From: Fragum whitleyi
Taxonomy: Eukaryota; Mollusca; Bivalvia; Cardiida; Cardiidae
Reading direction: 5' to 3'
Length of the DNA: 64,000 nt
Assembly (NCBI GenBank): GCA_948146395.1
Contig: OX411558.1
Location: 50,269,122 to 50,333,121, forward strand
The notes beneath the pieces are model-generated. The model was given only the letters and a program-made list of their open reading frames with translations. It did no database searches and was not told the DNA's origin. Both the position numbers and the translations under genes were made by a program. This document shows positions 10,677 to 23,894 of this stretch, piece after piece (positions within the stretch are counted from its first letter, which is position 1; each line of letters starts with the position of its first letter).

Positions 10677-13264
10677 AAGTTGGAATGCGGAGCAATTCCA
10701 ACTTAGATTTAACAAAACCGCAAAATGAACACAAGATAATTCCATTTCGGGTTTTCTGATAACACATATCACGTGAACAGGATGTGAATACACTTCGGCC
10801 TATTTTATATATCTCAACTTGACATAGATATGCAGTTTATTTCATCAAGAAGTATTAATGTTAAACAATTACACAACTATCACTTCATGTAAATTATTAA
10901 CACGCTAATTTATGTTTTAAACGATATTTATTGAAACTTGCGTACGAATTTATTAGTACCACTTATTTGCATTACTATATAAGGAAATCATGTGATAAGT
11001 CAAGTCCAATAAAGTCAGCTTTTGACAATAGCACTGGCCAATCACATGATCTGCTTATTTGGTAATGTCGCGACCTGTTTTTCGTAGAATTGTGGAAATA
11101 GCACAAGCCAATCACGTGATCTGCTTATATGGTAATGTCGCGGGCGGTTTTTCGTAGAATTATGTTGTAGCTTCTTTTATAGGTCTAGTTTCTCTTTCTG
11201 AACGAACTTTTACACATTTCTACAAAATAGTTCAAATGTTTTTGTTTCTAATTGTTCCGTACAGCATCATTAGAAACGCGCAACATCTGCAGATTATTTA
11301 TCTGTATTAAAATCCGATCCAGCAAATATTCTCTTTCTAATATTTCTCTTAAACAAAAACAAAAAACGGAACGCCATTTCCAAATCGCGCGATAATTTCT
11401 CTGATGGTGGACGCACCAAGGATCGATGCAGGCGTAGATCCACAAGTTTAAGTGAGCTCTCAAAGGTCAATTTTGTCTCAACCTCTATAGACAAATTTTA
11501 CCTTTGATCACTCACCCTAAATTGCGGGTCTATAGGCAAATATTTATCTTCTCTTTCTGCTTTTGTCCATTTTTCTTTAAAAATTGCTTAGACATAAATT
11601 CACTTGTGCAAAAATACGCATGTGCGCAATCCTTCAAATATCATTGAAGATTATGACAGGTTAACCACAGCCTTGGTTTTTATCAAATATCTGAACGAGT
11701 TGACAAACCCCACGTTTTTTGTCATCGGGGGCCTTTTTTAAGAATGGTCCTACGACCGAAATTTGATCGTATCACAATCGTACGATTAAAATTGGCTTTC
11801 AAGAAACATGTCGTATTGTTTAATTTACTCATTAATTTGCGACACCTAAAGGCTAGTCGTGAATTTTTCGATTTTGACTGTGCAAGCATACGTATGCATG
11901 AGCGCCCAATTTTCTTGTAAAGCACAACTCCTCCAAAGTTTCTGGTTGTATTTGGATGAAACTTTAACAGAATGTTCCTAGTCACCTGACCTTGCTCATA
12001 AATTCACGGTTTGGTGAATTTTAGCCGCGTCTAGGAAAAAGAGACCTTCATGCAAAAAAAGCTTGTGAACGCAACTCCTCCCTCATTTATGGACCGATTT
12101 GGATGAAAGTTTCACAGAATGTTCATAGTCACCTGACCTAGTGCATATTGTCACGGTTTGGTGAATATTAGCCGCGTCATGGAAAAGGGGGCCTTCATTT
12201 GAAAATCTTGTGAACACAACTCCTCCTCAATTTATGGACCGCTTTTTATGAAACTTTCACAAAACGTTCCTAGTCACCTGACCTAGCGCATATTTTAACG
12301 CAGTTTGGTGAGTTTTAGCCGTGCCATGGAAAAAGGGGGCCTTCTTGAAAAAAAAATTGTGAACGCAACTCCTCCTCCATTTATGGAAAGATTTGGACGA
12401 AACTTTCACAAAATGTCCCTAGTGACCTGACCTTGCCTATATAGTCTCGGTTTGGTGAATTACAATTTCGTCATTGAAAATGGAACTTCTTGTAAAATGC
12501 TTGTGAACGCAACTCCTCTTTTATTCATGGACTTATTTTAAAGATTTTTTACAAAATGTACATTGTTACCTGAATTTTTGCATATTGTTGCAGTTAAGTG
12601 AATTTCAGTCGCGTCATGAAAAAAGGGGCCTTCATGTCAAAAATCTTTTGAATACAACTCCTCCTTCTTTGAAAAAATGTCCGTATTGTTAATTTTTCTT
12701 ATAATACAAATTGTTCATTTGTACAAGATGAAATTTAGCAGCTCTTTTATCCCCCGCCGTTTTCGGGGAGGGGATATAGTAATGATCTCCATCCGTCATT
12801 CCGTCGTTCCATCGTTCCGAAGTTCCGTCACTAAACTTGTCCGGAGCATATCTCCTAAAGTATAATAGCTATCGTACGATTTTTCTTCTTGAAAGAGACC
12901 CCAGGTCCCACTGGAATACCTACAGTACTCATGAACAATTATGCTTTTTTCTCCTCGATTCGCGCATGGTAATCATATCATCTGCGTGTACATTAATTTA
13001 AAGTAAGCACGAATATATTTTCTTGGTTTTTTCTAATACAGAATTATTTTGTCACATTTCTTCTTTATTATTTTTCTTTTATTAGATGCAAGCCTGTATA
13101 GCGATCAAGTTTAGGGAATTAAGCGTCTCTCGTTATTGAAATACGTTGATCAATATACTCCCTTCAAAAGACGAGACGTATAATGTGATCACCTCGGCGG
13201 TGGGCGGGAAGCGTCAGCTTCGTTAGTGGCTTGATGTCACCGTCTCTTGAACGCATTCCAACTT
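10677..13264. mobile_element. TIR element with AAGTTGGAATGCG ends, copy 1
   Basis: The left end starts AAGTTGGAATGCGGAGCAAT and the right end finishes with ACGCATTCCAACTT, giving a 13-bp terminal inverted repeat. The outer 650 bp at the left (to about 11350) and the outer 200 bp at the right (from about 13075) are clearly similar, in inverted orientation, to the ends of 30515-33547. Shared blocks include GTGAACAGGATGTGAATACA, CACGTGATCTGCTTATTTGG and AACGCGCAACATCTGCAGAT. The middle contains a tandem array (11900-12675) and has no surviving transposase. The superfamily is unknown. Confidence 0.6.
11900..12675. repeat. Tandem repeat, about 145-bp unit, five to six copies
   Basis: The phrase GAACGCAACTCCTCC (with variants) recurs at about 11923, 12066, 12214, 12362, 12504 and 12649. 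Each copy is followed by TTTATGGACCGATTTGGATG, AAACTTTCACA, TAGTCACCTGACC and TTTGGTGAATTTTAGCCG. Units differ by many substitutions, so this is an old array. Similar CTCCTCC/TTTCACA repeats are familiar to me from molluscan genomes. Confidence 0.8.
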
Positions 13265-13589
13265 ATCAGTACTTTCAGTACTTTGATTTAAAGGAACTAC
13301 AGACAATCAAAATAGTTTAATGTCAATTTCACGATGTAAATAACTGTACATATCAGTAGAATACGCTATTTTGACTCGCCGATTTTATAGAAACGTACTT
13401 GAATCACAAGTCACAACAGCGTATTCAAGTTATACTGGCCATGCAAGGAATATAAACCTATTACATAGCCACCAAACATGGTAAAATTATTTTTAATTTA
13501 ATGGCAAAAATAAAAGCAATAATTCAATCAAAGGAACTCCACCATCTTAACTCATTACAAGACATCAATTGGGTTTATTGACTAATTAA

Positions 13590-13620
<31 letters not shown>

Positions 13621-13675
13621 TGAGTTCCATAAAAAAGTGTGCACTTTCACTTTTGTATTTCTCTTGAATTTTACA

Positions 13676-14100
13676 ATGTCGGAGGAAAAATATGGAGTAC
13701 ATATGATACCATACTTTAGTGAAGACCTTTTGAAATTAAACGTCAAATTAGATTTGGATAAAGTTGCGCATGCTGCATACGCGCAGGCAGAACTTAAATT
13801 GTTCAAGTTTGGCCTCCTTACAACTTTTTATTTGGTAAGAGCTATGTGTTGGTGTTGCTTTATAGAGTTTTAGATGCTAATCCAGGTCATTTCCAAACAA
13901 AAGTTTTAATCTGCATGCAGACGTTACGTAAACGCCAACGTAAGACATTGCTACGTTGTTTGGACAGAAACTTGTCATGGAATGGTGCTATGGCGTTCTA
14001 TGACATCTCGATTAGCTTATTTAAGGTCTTACAAAATGACCACCTTGATTTCTATTGGATATTGAATGCTCAATCAATTTTAATGACGTTCTTAATTTGA
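13676..14100 (+). pseudogene. Unidentified open region with an internal frame change
   Basis: From the ATG at 13676 a reading frame (MSEEKYGVHMIPYFSEDLLK and onward, about 53 codons) runs to a possible donor, TATTTG then GTAAGAG, at 13834. From about 13865 another frame is open to 14100, with a basic stretch TLRKRQRKTLLRCLDRNLSW. The gap between them is too short for a normal intron, so a decayed transposon ORF with a frameshift is likelier than two exons. I recognise no domain. It lies just right of a short (TA)n tract at 13591-13614. Confidence 0.25.
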
Positions 14101-15690
14101 CAAGATTCGATTTTGTTCAACGACGTCCATTGGTATTCAAAGCACGCTGTAGCAGCATGCACAATTGTATTGAAGATGTGCTTTTATACTTAGGAAAATC
14201 GCAAAGGTTCAACTAAATGCATTTTCAGACCAATTATCTGTCTGACACGTGATGCACATGCAAAACATGCAAAATCAAATTTCTCAATTTAGCAGACGAA
14301 TTTTGCTCATCACCCGCTTTTTGTTTTCAAATACTGTTTGCACATACTCTTGGGGATAGTCAAACAACGTTTCATGTGATAGATGGTGTAATTGCAGAAA
14401 TATTCAAAACTCAAAAGCGCACACTTTCTTTTGGAACTAAGTATATATATATACCGATGTAAAATACTCCCAGAAGAATAGTTTTACGAAATATATAACT
14501 CTAATTTTAACGATTTGTTAAATCGGGCGGTTAAATTGGTCAAGTCGTAAGGGTTGAAAAGAGAAAAATCTACGAAAATCGATGAAGGTGTCGGCGTCGA
14601 TGTTAGTGGTGTCTGTTCTCAGTATATGGGCCATAGGAATGACAAAAGTTTAGATTTGGCGATATTGATGAGAGGCACTACAACAAGCATACTTTTTCTT
14701 CCTTATAATATTTCGTATCTATCGTAACATTTTAGATGTTATATCAGTCAGAAGATAGGCGAGGTTACACAAGCAATTCCTTCTTTTCTCACAGTGTTTT
14801 CCTTAGAGCTACTTTCCCCGGTACCTCAAATAATTAAATTGTAAGGGTGTTTCCTTAGATATGTATCTATAAACAAAGAAAGAAGTTAACAAACTTTTTT
14901 TTCTGGAATGTATCAAAAAGTTTTGTCCAGCAGATAAAAGATTAAAGGTGAAACGGAATTCAAGACAATTTAAAATTTACGCATTTTCTTTAGTCACGTT
15001 TTTTGGGCCAAACACTGTCGATTACCGACCAAAACATTGAAACTACAGCTGAAAAAATTGTAGTTATGATGTTTCTGTGGACAACCGTCACAATCTTTCG
15101 TTATAAAGATGAGTAATTTGCTGAATTACTCGCGAGGGTGATTTTCGAAAGACTTTCAAAATGATAAAGAGCATTTTTTTCGATATAAATGTTCATATGT
15201 TTTATGATTGTTTCGAGTCTCTAAATTATGTTCTGATCATCAAATTCCCGTCATTTACACCCTTTAATTGGATAAGTGTGGCATTCAAAAAGGTGTGAAA
15301 ACAAGTTATCTTAATCGTCGATACCCTTTGAAAGGGCCTAAAGGTATTCTTCACGATGGGATGCAATAATAAATACGCGCTTGAAGTTAATTTTGATGCA
15401 AAACAATAGATGTCAGAAAGGTACGAACCCATTTGCTCGAGAGAATGCAGTAAAATTTGATCACGCATTTACGCAGTTAGTCGGTTCAAAAGCTAATGTT
15501 AGCTTATGTTGTTTGTTATGCTGTCTTGCCGACTTTAAATAAATCTTATCTTATCTTATCTTATCACGGGACTGAAATTGCTGCTCGAGCGATCGAGCAA
15601 TCGCGCGTTCGAGTTAGTGTTGTAATAACCAACAAGAAAATAGGGAAAGACGCGTCGTGCAGATATTGTTGTTTATATATATATAAAATA
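14101..15690. other. No gene recognised
   Basis: AT-rich sequence without a supportable exon or RNA. A short (CTTAT) run is present at about 15543-15565 and a short TA tract at 15672-15684, immediately left of the second duplicated block. Confidence 0.4.
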
Positions 15691-16759
<1,069 letters not shown>

Positions 16760-16982
16760 TATATATATATATATACACACAGTTGTCTCGCGTTATCTCG
16801 AGAGGGCGAAAACTATATATATATATATATATAAACAACCAAAAAACAACAAAACGGCGATTTATTTTTCATTTAAAGGGGAAACTTTCGAATTATGTCA
16901 GCCCGCAAAGTTTAATCATGATCGTTTCGTTTTCTATGCAAGACGGTTCGCAATTACCGAGCATCCATCGTTGGGCGACTAG

Positions 16983-17023
16983 AATGTCGTAGCTATATCT
17001 TGAATAAAGCTATAGCTACGACA
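16983..17023. repeat. Short palindrome
   Basis: TGTCGTAGCTATATCTTGAA and AAAGCTATAGCTACGACA form inverted arms of about 16 bp. No other copy was noticed. Confidence 0.6.
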
Positions 17024-17369
17024 GTTTGATCGCTCATCGACGAGTCTGATATTACAGGGAAAGTACTGAAACATACGCTGCTAAATGTTGGAATGTCGCC
17101 TGCATTGTGTCAATTCATTTATCTCTACGTAGTGCAAATTATACAATGGATATAATATCGGATAGTGCGTGATCTCGGATATTATATACAGTGATAAGTC
17201 AATTTATCTGTTAGATATAATGTTTGATGCTTATCAAATATTTTATAATTTCAATGTCCAACAAGGATGTGTTACGATATTTCAGTATGGTAACTGTATT
17301 CAGGGGCGTATCAATCATTTTGAAACTTATACGGACGATAAAGTCGTTCTTGGTCCCTTAAAATGCACA

Positions 17370-17758
17370 CAGCTAACATGAAATTGACATTCATCTCAAT
17401 CAAAAACTTCTTAATTGCTCACTCAGCGCTTCATTAATTCATTGCCATCACTCACTCAAACCGCTCAAAACCGCTCCAAAATTATCAAGAAATATAAGAT
17501 AGCAAACTTCATTTAGAATAATTATAGTTAGAAAAAAATCCACGAATTCACTAACATATTTGAAATTATAAGCCTCTTGTAGATGCTTGAAGAAGAAGTA
17601 AGCTATTTATAGGGCTTGTATGCATCGTGAACAAAATTAGCAATGTTGGATAACCTCTCTTGAATTTTATTCAAAACTCGCTACTCGCACTCATTCAATT
17701 TCATTCTAAAATAACTCCAAAAGAATTCATAATGTCAATTTCAAGATGCTGTTAACTG
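17370..17758. mobile_element. Tc1/mariner-like MITE
   Basis: The right end, TGTCAATTTCAAGATGCTGT then TAACTG followed by TA, is intact. The left end, CAGCTAACATGAAATTGACA, has lost a few bases of the inverted repeat. The internal CTCACTCAGCGCTTCATTAA and GGATAACCTCTCTTGAATTT blocks match the family. Confidence 0.7.
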
Positions 17759-18184
17759 TACATAGGGAGGGTTTGGTTCGGGTAACGAACGAATAGAAAA
17801 CCAGTGGCAGTATACAAGGATTTACTACCCAAATTATAAGCATATATTTTGAAATTTTGCGATATTGATTAAATCACGCGTTTATTATGTTAAAGCTATG
17901 ACTCTGCTAAAACGGGCTTTGCTAAATGAATTAAAGAATGTTAAGAAGGGGGGGCTCGGAAATAAGATATTACGTTGGTATTTGTAAAGAAAGGACAGAA
18001 ACCCACAGTTAGGTGCTCAAATCACTGTAAGATTTAACTGAAATACCAAGAAAAAAATGTGTCAAACCCGATTAAAACACTGGGGTAGGGGGAGGCACTG
18101 GGGTGTGTGGGCGGAGGGGGGTGGGGAATCGGTAAATCTTATCACTAATCAAAATCACGGGTTCAATATTCTTTTTATCGTTTG

Positions 18185-18335
18185 TTTGTTTGTAATGCGT
18201 TTAATGCCATTTTCAACATTATTACAGTTAAATCGCGGCGGCGGGTGCACCCACATATGCTTTTCTGTCGTCTCCCACACTAGTACAACAACAAGATTTC
18301 ATCCCAGCCACCAGCTGCTTATCCCTTTTAGGTAT
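18185..18335 (-). mobile_element. SINE fragment lacking its tRNA-like head
   Basis: Starts with a TTTG repeat tail, then TTTAATGCCATTTTCAACAT, TTACAGTTAAATCGCGGCGG and the CTCCCACACTAGTACAACAA segment, in the order seen in the - strand SINE at 49552-49826. Similarity fades at CAGCTGCTTATCCC, so the head is missing. Confidence 0.6.
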
Positions 18336-18394
18336 ACTATACATCTGCATCAAACGGTTGTAAATATTACAACACGAGGGCAATTAGCCCTTAA

Positions 18395-18616
18395 CCCTTT
18401 CCTGTTTTACAAATTTTTGGACCTGTCCAAATTCAAAGGTTTTGCAGACGAAAATTTAAAGTGGATTTAATTTGAAAAATAACCATTCAGTAGGGTAGAA
18501 AATAGTGTGAAAAAAGAAGAAATTGCTTTTCGGAAGCAATTTCTTCTTTTTTTCACAATGTTTTCTCAAACATAAAATCACAGGCACGTAAAAAGCAGGG
18601 ATTAAATAGCAAAGGG
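18395..18616. mobile_element. piggyBac-like MITE, copy 2
   Basis: A 222-bp element between TTAA at 18391-18394 and TTAA at 18617-18620, beginning CCCTTTCCTGTTTTAC and ending TAGCAAAGGG. The central hairpin, GAAGAAATTGC with GCAATTTCTTC, is nearly perfect. Same orientation as the copy at 48996. Confidence 0.85.
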
Positions 18617-18849
18617 TTAAGCTAACACAAGTGGTATTGTTTACGTAGGTGGCAAAATGCAAAAGCTTCTTAAAGTTAAGTTTTTTACCCAATTTGACCA
18701 AGTTTTGAAGTTTGCGTCAGATAAACTATATGAAGAACTCTGACAAAGTTTAAAGACATTTGAGTCAAAATATATGATATCGTGACCTAGATTTTGACAT
18801 CACTTGACCCAATTTCGAACTTGACCAAGGACTGAAAGCGACAGACATT

Positions 18850-18992
18850 CTGATTATGTTCAAAGACATTTGGACCGTAGACATGGCCTCTAGAATGCAC
18901 TCAAGATGTTGACGGTCGACAAGACGCCAGACACTGCTAGATCACAATAGCTCGCCATAAAGCACTTTGTGCCCAGGTGAGCTAAAATAATA
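18850..18992. repeat. AGCTCACC-type dispersed repeat, fragment
   Basis: ACAATAGCTCGCCATAAAGC followed by ACTTTGTGCCCAGGTGAGCT is the end of a repeat whose opposite-strand form begins near 23898 (TTAGCTCACCTAAGCACAAA). The upstream part, with GACGGTCGACAAGACGCC, fits the same family. Confidence 0.55.
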
Positions 18993-19612
18993 CAGACATT
19001 TCCGCCCTGTAACATGTATCCGGCTGTCAACAAATCAATTAACACAACATTGTCAGGAAACAAACAACAAAAACAGATTCTCAGGTGAATGGGTTTTCCT
19101 GATGCTAAAAGTAGATACGGAAAAACCTAACTGTATTTGATTACTAGAACTTTCTGTGATATAAGCTAGCAATTGATAACAAATACGCATTATAAGTTAG
19201 TACTCTATTGGAACTATCTTATACTTCAGTATTCTTGTTTTAATTGTAGCCACGAAATCGAATTAAACCATGAAAATATTTTTCCGGATTCATTGAGGTA
19301 TGATCCAACAAACTTTGCGTATCGAAGGATATTCAAGCTTTATTTACGACCCGCACGGTGCCCACAAACGATTTTCTATCTGTTTTACTATTTGGGGAGG
19401 TCTTTATTACCTGAGTTCAAGCCGCATGATCAACGAATGCTTTAGTCAAGCAGAACCTTGCCCTAGGTTCCGAATGAAAACGTATGCAATAAATTTGATA
19501 AATTGTACCAAGCTTTGCACGTGTATTTACGTGCTAAGAGAGGCATAAACGATCGCAAAAGTTTTTGAGTCCTTAACGCAGGGCTGATCTTAAAGACTCC
19601 TGTCTAGCTACG

Positions 19613-20316
19613 TGAAAAAAGCATCGTGAAATTGACAAGCTGAATGATTTTGGAATGATTTCGGAATGAAATTGAATGAGTTTGTGGAGCGAGTTTTGAG
19701 TGAATTTAATGGGAGGTAATCCAATATCGCACATTTTGTTCAGGGAACAAAATTAGCGATATTGATTACCTCCCTTTAATAAAATATGCATACAGTTCTA
19801 TTGATTGATTGATTGATTGAATGGAGTTTTACGCCGCTTTCAACAATCTTTTAGTTATATCATGGCGGCTGGAGCACCTTACAATGGATTCCTGGTATTT
19901 CTCTCACCAGTATTACCATCACATCCTTTCCTAGCCCCCAGCTGCTATCTCACAAAGGTCTACGATTATCAACTCATTGGTGAGAGACGAATAGTCGGAA
20001 AGAATGAGTGCCGCCGTCGGGGATCGAACCCGGGACCTCTGGATTAACAGTCCGAAGCGGCATACAAGTTCTATACATGGCTTCCTATCTCTTTAAGAAC
20101 CTGTTAGACGCTGACAATTTGAATTATGTCAGTGAAATCGCAATTTTTCTCTATCGAAATTTATTTTGAATGACGTTGTTTCTTTATTTTTTCAATGGGT
20201 TTGGGCGTTTTTGAGCGGTTTGAGTGAGTGTTTGGAATGAATTATTTGAGCGCTGAATGAAAGATTTAGAATGGTTTTGATTGAGGTGAATGTCAATTTC
20301 ATGGTGTTGTTAACTG
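19613..20316. mobile_element. Tc1/mariner-like MITE interrupted by a SINE
   Basis: The left end is GCATCGTGAAATTGACAAGC and the right end is TGTCAATTTCATGGTGTTGT then TAACTG followed by TA. The central palindrome of the family is at about 19708-19780. A SINE (19802-20061) is inserted at TACAGTTCTAT, a site readable in the uninterrupted copy near 38187 as GATACAAGTTCTATGAATAG. The MITE is therefore older than the SINE insertion. Confidence 0.75.
19802..20061 (-). mobile_element. tRNA-derived SINE nested in a MITE
   Basis: The ATTG-repeat tail at the left, a body with CGCCGCTTTCAACAATCTTT and GGAGCACC, and part of a tRNA-like head at the right (CGGGGATCGAACCCGGGACC, a B-box-like GGTTCGA on the other strand) identify it. 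The flanking duplication is ATACAGTTCTAT on the left (19790-19801) and ATACAAGTTCTAT on the right (20062-20074). The head is truncated within the anticodon-like region. Confidence 0.8.
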
Positions 20317-20629
20317 TACGGCGAAAGTATTATTTTTTCCTTGGTGTATGTAACCATAAAATGATTAATGCTATGATGGTCTTTATCACATACACGTCGA
20401 GAGTGCATTGGCCGTTAAAATATGAAAGTCGGTCTCTTACGGGGGGGGGGGGGTGCAACCCTTGTAGCCCCCCCGTACGAAAATATCATTTCTTCAACAA
20501 GACGAAACATGACACGCAGGGTACGCCAGCCATTAGATTTATAGTATTGATCAACTGTTCATCAGATCTGTGCTGCAGATGTATTTAATTTGCGATTACA
20601 TCTGCACAGTGAATATCTAGTTTGTTTGA

Positions 20630-20890
20630 ATATGGTTTAATGCCATTTTCAACAATCTTTCAGTTTTCAGTCATATCGCGGCTACTGAAGCACCTAACAA
20701 TGAACCCCCGATATTCCCCACACTCTTACTACCATTACATCCTTTCCTATGCTCCAGCTGATATCCCACTTAGTTGGGAGATATTTCGGAAAAGATATTG
20801 GCCGCCACCGGGGATCTAACCGATGACTCTCTATGATTGAAAGATGAGGTTGATACGCTACCATCTGCGCTATGACGGCGGCCAGAGAGT
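20630..20890 (-). mobile_element. tRNA-derived SINE, diverged
   Basis: TTTAATGCCATTTTCAACAA, a GAAGCACCTAACAATGAACC segment, ACATCCTTTCCTATGCTCCA and a head with CGCTACCATCTGCGCTATGA then CGGCGG match the other - strand copies along most of their length. Confidence 0.65.
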
Positions 20891-21082
20891 ATGTAGATAG
20901 ACACATTGAAAACTTCATGGTTTTAGAGCGAAGATATGAAGATGAAAATTAAACGAGGTGTTGATGACAAGTGACAGCTTAGACTGAACTTTACACATAA
21001 TTTAATTTAGGCACTAAATCATTTTACCGTACTGAGTATAATTTACGCTCATTTATATCACCTTAATGATGATGTTAGCCTA

Positions 21083-21218
21083 CCCTGCGTTCAGGATGAA
21101 AACGTTAGCGAAGCGCTTTCGAAATGATACCTCGCTCTGCACGTATGTGCACGTGTATGTGCACGTGCAAAGCGGGGTATCATCTCAAAGCGCTTGCGAA
21201 ACGTTTTACATCCTGAAA
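21083..21218. repeat. Foldback element (CGCTTTGCAC family)
   Basis: A hairpin of about 136 bp. GTTCAGGATGAAAACG pairs with CGTTTTACATCCTGAA, AGCGCTTTCGAAATGATACC with GGTATCATCTCAAAGCGCTT, and CGCTCTGCACG with CGTGCAAAGCG around a CACGTGTATGTGCACG centre. It has no coding capacity; only the hairpin form is conserved between copies. Confidence 0.85.
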
Positions 21219-21254
21219 ATGATATAACCTTATCACATACCTACCACAAAAAGC

Positions 21255-21390
21255 CAACAGCTCGCATTCATGATGAAAGAAAGTCATGCAAATTGTTTGC
21301 AGATTATACACCGCTTTGCACGCACACTTGCATGCAAAGCGGGTTATAATTTACAAACAGTTTATATCGTTTTTTACCCTGAACGCAGAC
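21255..21390. repeat. Foldback element, second copy in tandem
   Basis: Arms CAAATTGTTTGCAGATTATA and TATAATTTACAAACAGTTTA, with inner GCTTTGCACGC and GCATGCAAAGC, form the same layout as the neighbour at 21083-21218. It is followed directly by a SINE head. Confidence 0.75.
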
Positions 21391-21392
21391 CT

Positions 21393-21520
21393 GGCTGCGG
21401 TCACAGCGGATTAGGTAGCGCGTCTGGCTCTCAATCGGGAAGTCCCTGGTTCGATCTCCGAATGCGGCGAATATCCTTTCCACCATTTGTCTCACACGAA
21501 CAGAATGATAATCATTGACC
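21393..21520 (+). mobile_element. SINE, tRNA-like head and start of body
   Basis: GGCTGCGGTCACAGCGGATT, an A-box-like GGTAGCGCG region, a CTGGCTCTCAATCGG anticodon-like arm and CCCTGGTTCGATCTCC (B box) are followed by GCGGC pairing back to the start. The body continues TATCCTTTCCACCATTTGTC as in other copies. The tRNA-like stems are imperfect, so I do not call a tRNA gene. Confidence 0.6.
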
Positions 21521-23894
21521 CTTTTTGAGCAGATGAAAGCTCGGATATGATATCTTGTTAGTGTTAGTGCTGGTTAGAGAAAATCGACATTCAATGATTA
21601 GATTATCGAGCCACAAAGATGCGACTTAAAAATTGCTAAAAGAAGCACTTAACCCTAAAGTTGGTAGCAGTGGTTGGAACCCATTTCCTCTATCTCAATT
21701 AGTAGGATAAGATCTTGGGAGAGTTAGGACCACGATGGAAATAAGCGTCATTCGACCCTTCATCGTGTTATCCTACAGTAAAAAAAATCTATTAAAAAAC
21801 AAACTAAGCACTGATATCATTGTAGATGACGTCAAAATACCATCAGCTTAATGACCGTAAACGCGACTTTGTGTAATGTTATCAAATTATTATTAGATAT
21901 TTCCTGGAGCCGACGAATGCGGAGCTAGGAATACTTTCTGAGAATTGGTATTTAGTAGGACCATACAGGGAGGTCTTAGATTGATGGACATTTGTCTTTG
22001 CATACATAGGCTGGTAATACGCCGCTTGGGGAGAGAGGAGAACTACATCTTAATGTCTAGATACGATAACGTATCCCTCCTTTTATAATCCCTCGACCGG
22101 CAGCATATCAGAAAGAGGGGTACATTATTGCAGCTACTTAATGTCATGTTGTATCGCTATTGTAATCCGTATAAGTAAAGTTGCAGCGTATAGAATATAT
22201 GGAGTTATCGTTTATATATGAATCTATGAAAATCCACTATACGATCCGGTCATCTATATGACTTATTTACTTTATATAACATACGTTCCAGTGAGTCTTG
22301 AAATACGTATTAAAATGCATAAGTTTAATTATATTAAATTGTCATTTTTAAATTTAAAAACGCGCCGATCCTAGCCTCATGTAGAATAGAAAAGACATAA
22401 AACCAGACATTGGTTCAATGATATCGTCATTTAACACACTGCTAGAGCAAAACTTAGAAACAATATAAAAAAAGTCTCACGAGAGATTCCTTGGTTTTTG
22501 TCTAATCTGCTTGCGTCGAGAGAACAAAGTTGTCACTATACCTTTATGCGTTGTAAGTACATTAGTGCGTTCGTCCGTCCGAATTTGTCCGGACCATTAC
22601 TCCTAAATTTATGCGTAGTTTTAAAAATAAAGGCATAACTGTTCTCCAATATGAGTAGATGTGCTATTTGAAGGAATAGTTTGGATAGTTCCTTTGTCAA
22701 AGTTACAGCTGAAGGTCAAACACTATAAAAATACAGGCTTGTCAGCAGTTTTCGTAGGAAACCATGTGGTTTAAAGAGGGAAGGACCGCCCTAAGACTGA
22801 ACATTTCACAAAGGTACTATTAGACGGTATACGGTATAAGAATGTTATGAAATAATAGACTAAAACAGGAACTTGTTGTTTTTTTGACAAGTTGAGAGTT
22901 TGGTCGACTGTCAACCTATCTCATGGTTTTGGATTTTTTAAATGCATTTTTAGTAATTACATTAATTTTTGTTCAAAATGTGTTGGGGGAGCCAAAAATA
23001 CAATAAATAATTATTGTGACACACGGGAATTCCCTAAATTTATCGACTTCATTCAAATTAGAGGAACTGTTTTGTGTTTCCTATCAAAAGAAATCAATCT
23101 CAATATGCGTGGTGGAGCCTTTATATGATGTCTAACTGAAAATACTTGTAAATAAGACTTTCATTCAATGTTAGAACATGTGTTGTGACAGATATTCAGT
23201 ATTTTTCAGTAACGGGATTATTTTGTGCTGGATTATATGTACCGTTGTAGCTGTCCACTTTTCGGAATTCGTCAGAAAAAGTAAGTTTAAGCCTTACGTT
23301 ATTTAAAGCACATCTGCTTTCATTTGGAAACCTCGGATAACACCGTGAAAGATCATGAGTTCCGCAAAGTTGCGAAACTTTAATGGGTCATATACATTAA
23401 AAATGTATTTCTTAGTTTGGACGTTAGGAAGTGTGTTAGCGAGTACATTTGTATGTTTGTGACCTGTCGCGTGATAATCTGTCACGTGATGACCCGTCAC
23501 GTGAACAGAGATCAGCTGGGGTAACAACGTTTTAAAACTTAACCCGTTAAATTTCAATTTTGATTTAAAAAATGCAAATTTTGAGTCATTTCAGTCAGCC
23601 AAGATCAAGGTTTTTCCGCAATAATTAAGTAGACACAAGCAATGTAGGCAAAGATCAGACTGTACGTCTGTACAGTCTGATCTTGGTCTATAGTACCTAC
23701 CAATCTTTGTGAACTACAGAAATATTACGTTAACGGTGTGAAAATAGTTAAAACTGATCATATACGGGACTGGCAGTGTTGAATGACATTTTGAAACATA
23801 AATTTCAAATAATGCTAATAGGTTTTTGTTGTTGTTGTTGTTTTTTCTAATCATTCAAAGACAAAATGCTTTGGCTGAAGAAGGGTTGATACTT
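21521..23894. other. No gene recognised
   Basis: About 2.4 kb without a supportable exon or RNA gene. It holds a 38-bp hairpin at 23655-23692 (GATCAGACTGTACGTCTGTA and its return) like the inner hairpin of the GACCCGTC MITE family, a stretch near 22570 with GTCCGTCCGAATTTGTCCGG as in other dispersed repeats, and TGTCACGTGATGACCCGTCA near 23490. Confidence 0.4.

Noticed and set aside
13613..13873. First exon of a conserved gene with a GTAAGAG donor
   Set aside because: The next open segment starts only about 30 bp later in another frame, which fits a frameshifted relic better than an intron; kept only as a low-confidence pseudogene.
20436..20482. Poly(G)/poly(C) pair as a possible terminator or G-quadruplex switch
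   Set aside because: A homopolymer pair forming a small hairpin in repeat DNA; no gene nearby to regulate, and run length is likely unreliable.
21393..21467. tRNA-like sequence on the plus strand
   Set aside because: It is the same SINE head family; stems are imperfect and a SINE body follows.
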